Source: Nitrospirota bacterium (GTDB taxonomy: Bacteria; Nitrospirota; Thermodesulfovibrionia; Thermodesulfovibrionales; UBA6898). Taken from it: a DNA stretch of 7,009 nucleotides. Positions 5,721 to 7,009 of this stretch are shown piece after piece. A program made the position numbers and the translations under genes. The number at the start of each line of letters is the position of its first letter. Position 1 is the first letter of the stretch. The notes beneath the pieces are model-generated. The model searched no databases and had not been told where the DNA came from. It was given only the letters and a program-made list of their open reading frames with translations. The stretch spans positions 1 through 7,009 of the forward strand of contig JAOUFP010000147.1 in assembly GCA_029858145.1 (NCBI GenBank), in the 5' to 3' direction.

Positions 5721-6845
5721 ATGGAAAAAGCAGCCGGGACTGACATTGTGAAACTGAGGGGCAACAGGAGCGCCGCGGGCCTGCTGCTTTTGACCGTATT
5801 TCTGGCCTGCCACCTGATGGCAGGAGCTGCCGAGTCCTCGGAGGACTTACAGTCAAGGGCCGCGGTGGTGATGGACGCGGCAACCGGAAGGGTGCTCTAC
5901 GCAAAGAACCCCGAGTTGAGGCTGATGCCTGCGAGCACCACCAAGTTAATGACCGCACTGGTGGTTATCGAGAAGGCGAACCTGAAGGACATTGTCACGG
6001 TGAGCCGGAGGGCCGCATACACGGCGCCAACCCGGTCCGGGCTCAAGCCCGGCGATAAAGTCACTATAGAGACACTCCTCTATGCAGCGCTGATGAAATC
6101 CGCGAATGATGCGGCAGTGGCGCTTGCCGAGGCGGTGGCGGGCTCGGAAGAGAACTTCGTTCAGATGATGAACAGGAAGGCGCTGGCTATAGGCGCGAAT
6201 GACACCCACTTTATCAATGCCAACGGGCTTCCCGGGGCAGGCCAGTACATAACAGCCTTTGATCTTTCAAAGATCATGAGGCACGCGATCAAGTATCCCG
6301 TCCTGAAAGAAATACTGGGAACCAGGATAACGGAGATTTCTACCGAGACCGGCAAGACGATGTTCATAAAGAATACCAATAAGCTTTTGTGGTCCGACGA
6401 AGACGTTTTGGGAGGCAAGACAGGCTATACAAATCAGGCGAGACACTGCTTTGTCTGCGCCGGTGAGAGGGACAAGGATACCCTTATTGTCGCGCTGCTC
6501 GGCAGTCCGCGAAGGGAACTGCTCTGGAGAGAGACAGAGGAGTTGATGACGTTTGGCTCAAAGGTCCTCAACAATGCTGAAGAACCGGTTGTGTACCTGA
6601 CCAGGGCAGACTACGACGCGGCGCAGATTACCAAGGCGGCATATACCAAAAAAACGTCTGCAAGGGCCTTAAAAAAGAAACATGAGAACAGGAAAAAGAA
6701 GAAACAGATTGTCACGGCAAAAAAGAAAGTGACGAAAAAGAAGCAGTTGGCAAGCGATAAAAAGAGGAAGAAAACAATCGCGAAGAATAAAAAAACAAAG
6801 AAAACTCAGGTAGCTGAAAAAGGCAAGGATGATACTAAAGGATAA
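5721..6845 (+). CDS. D-alanyl-D-alanine carboxypeptidase, peptidase S11 family (PBP5/DacA-like), with lysine-rich C-terminal tail
   Basis: This predicted exported penicillin-binding protein of the DacA/DacF type removes the terminal D-Ala from pentapeptide stems and so limits cross-linking. The 374-residue protein has a basic N-terminus, a hydrophobic stretch (about 18-33) and a likely signal peptidase I site near AGAAES (34-39). The catalytic domain (about 42-265) has PASTTKLMTA (70-79, Ser72 and Lys75), SAN (127-129) and KTGYT (233-237). After about residue 285 there is no room for the PBP5 C-terminal beta domain or the amphipathic anchor helix. Residues 305-374 form instead a tail with 28 lysines. 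The start has a strong Shine-Dalgarno (GAGGTGAT, 5711-5718); an in-frame GTG at 5748 would give a shorter signal peptide but lacks such a site. The gene sits between mraY and murD, normally adjacent, and overlaps murD by 17 bp. The S11 class is certain; the exact paralogue (dacA, dacC, dacF) is not. Confidence 0.92.
   Translation: MEKAAGTDIVKLRGNRSAAGLLLLTVFLACHLMAGAAESSEDLQSRAAVVMDAATGRVLYAKNPELRLMPASTTKLMTALVVIEKANLKDIVTVSRRAAYTAPTRSGLKPGDKVTIETLLYAALMKSANDAAVALAEAVAGSEENFVQMMNRKALAIGANDTHFINANGLPGAGQYITAFDLSKIMRHAIKYPVLKEILGTRITEISTETGKTMFIKNTNKLLWSDEDVLGGKTGYTNQARHCFVCAGERDKDTLIVALLGSPRRELLWRETEELMTFGSKVLNNAEEPVVYLTRADYDAAQITKAAYTKKTSARALKKKHENRKKKKQIVTAKKKVTKKKQLASDKKRKKTIAKNKKTKKTQVAEKGKDDTKG
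6633..6842 (+). other. Sequence encoding a polycationic lysine-rich tail of the carboxypeptidase
   Basis: Residues 305-374 of the carboxypeptidase contain 28 Lys and 3 Arg against 5 acidic residues. They are arranged as KK, KKK and KKKK clusters separated by short Ala/Thr/Val/Gln-containing spacers such as TAKKKVTKKKQ. The DNA is strongly A-rich on the + strand, unlike neighbouring coding sequence, because Lys uses AAA and AAG. The tail is low complexity and probably disordered. Binding to an anionic surface (phospholipid, lipopolysaccharide or another polymer) is inference. Confidence 0.85.
6671..6677 (+). other. In-frame A AAA AAG heptamer, possible -1 slippage site
   Basis: The codons read TTA AAA AAG, giving the X XXY YYZ arrangement used for -1 frameshifting in E. 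coli dnaX. After a -1 slip the ribosome reads GAA ACA TGA, stopping at 6683-6685 and giving a protein of about 321 aa without most of the lysine tail. AAGGG (6662-6666) lies upstream but close. I see no downstream stem-loop. Such heptamers also arise by chance in Lys-rich coding sequence, and another lies at 6719-6725. The heptamer is certain; its use is speculative. Confidence 0.2.
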
Positions 6846-7009
6846 AAAAGTAACGGTTGTAGGGCTTGCACGGAGCGGCGCGGGTGCAGCGAGACTGTTG
6901 TCCCTGATGGGAGCAGACGTTACGGTGACTGATACAAGACCGGAGAGCGAACTGACAGATCTGCTCGGAGGGCTTGATACTTCGGTGAAGCGCGCGCTCG
7001 GAGGGCATC
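6829..7009 (+). CDS. murD: UDP-N-acetylmuramoylalanine--D-glutamate ligase MurD (5' part, truncated by window edge)
   Basis: The first 60 codons of MurD, the cytoplasmic ligase that adds D-Glu to UDP-MurNAc-L-Ala, the substrate step before MurE. The protein starts MILKDKKVTVVGLARSGAGAA, a typical MurD opening with the Rossmann-like glycine motif GLARSG (13-18), followed by GADVTVTDTRP (31-41), the end of the second strand that helps bind UDP. The usual glycine of GLG is Ala here, a mild change. The frame stays open to the right edge, and the catalytic P-loop lies outside the window. ATG 6829 is preceded by AAAAGG (6818-6823) at 5-nt spacing inside the end of the carboxypeptidase gene, which it overlaps by 17 bp, implying cotranscription and probably coupled translation. 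The next genes are expected to be ftsW, murG and murC, but they are not visible. Confidence 0.92.
   Translation, partial: MILKDKKVTVVGLARSGAGAARLLSLMGADVTVTDTRPESELTDLLGGLDTSVKRALGGH

Noticed and set aside
5796..5810. Lipobox-like FLAC (Cys30) in the carboxypeptidase signal sequence, suggesting a lipoprotein
   Set aside because: Position -3 is Phe and -2 is Leu, a poor fit to the L-[AST]-[GA]-C pattern, and a standard signal peptidase I site (AGA/AES) follows a few residues later.
5833..5847. Palindrome AGTCCTC-G-GAGGACT in the carboxypeptidase gene
   Set aside because: As RNA it leaves only about five pairs with a five-base loop, lies mid-gene and has no associated regulatory signal.
6260..6276. 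Palindrome TGATCTTT-C-AAAGATCA inside the carboxypeptidase gene
   Set aside because: It resembles an operator or short hairpin, but it is intragenic, encodes conserved-looking FDLSKI sequence, competes with an overlapping CTTTGA/TCAAAG pairing, and has no promoter nearby.
6719..6725. Second A AAA AAG heptamer in the lysine-rich region
   Set aside because: The -1 frame runs on for about 11 codons with no nearby stop or structure, so it is most simply a by-product of Lys codons.

Overview
The window is a compact piece of a bacterial division and cell-wall (dcw) cluster, with every gene on the + strand. The order is the tail of an upstream gene (probably ftsL), ftsI, murE, murF, mraY, a D-alanyl-D-alanine carboxypeptidase of peptidase family S11, and the first 60 codons of murD, which runs off the right edge. 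Almost no base is non-coding. Junctions are a 4-bp overlap (ftsI/murE), a 40-nt gap (murE/murF), an 11-bp overlap (murF/mraY), a 3-nt gap (mraY/carboxypeptidase) and a 17-bp overlap (carboxypeptidase/murD). I see no promoter, terminator, tRNA, mobile element or CRISPR array, so the window looks like the interior of one long operon.

The genes serve one pathway. MurE adds the third stem-peptide residue to the UDP-MurNAc peptide (its DNPR motif points to meso-diaminopimelate), and MurF adds D-Ala-D-Ala. MraY moves the phospho-MurNAc-pentapeptide to undecaprenyl phosphate at the membrane. FtsI cross-links the finished strand at the septum. The S11 enzyme removes the terminal D-Ala from pentapeptides. 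MurD, which acts just before MurE, follows.

The organism is most likely a diderm with meso-DAP peptidoglycan. FtsI ends after the transpeptidase domain without PASTA repeats, the genes are of Gram-negative type, and GC is moderate with frequent AGG (Arg) and ATA (Ile) codons. A Nitrospirota or deltaproteobacterial-type lineage would fit, but this is a low-confidence inference from style, not a search result.

Most of the window is an ordinary dcw cluster. Five points deserve a second look. (1) A hairpin with 12 paired positions and one mismatch buries the mraY start codon and includes the murF stop codon. (2) A carboxypeptidase gene interrupts the usual mraY-murD adjacency. (3) That enzyme ends in a 70-residue tail that is 40% lysine, in place of the usual PBP5 C-terminal domain and membrane anchor. 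(4) An in-frame A AAA AAG heptamer at the start of the tail is followed almost at once by a -1 frame stop, as in dnaX, so slippage would make a tail-less enzyme. (5) MurF appears to have Asp at the position of the normally carbamylated active-site lysine.
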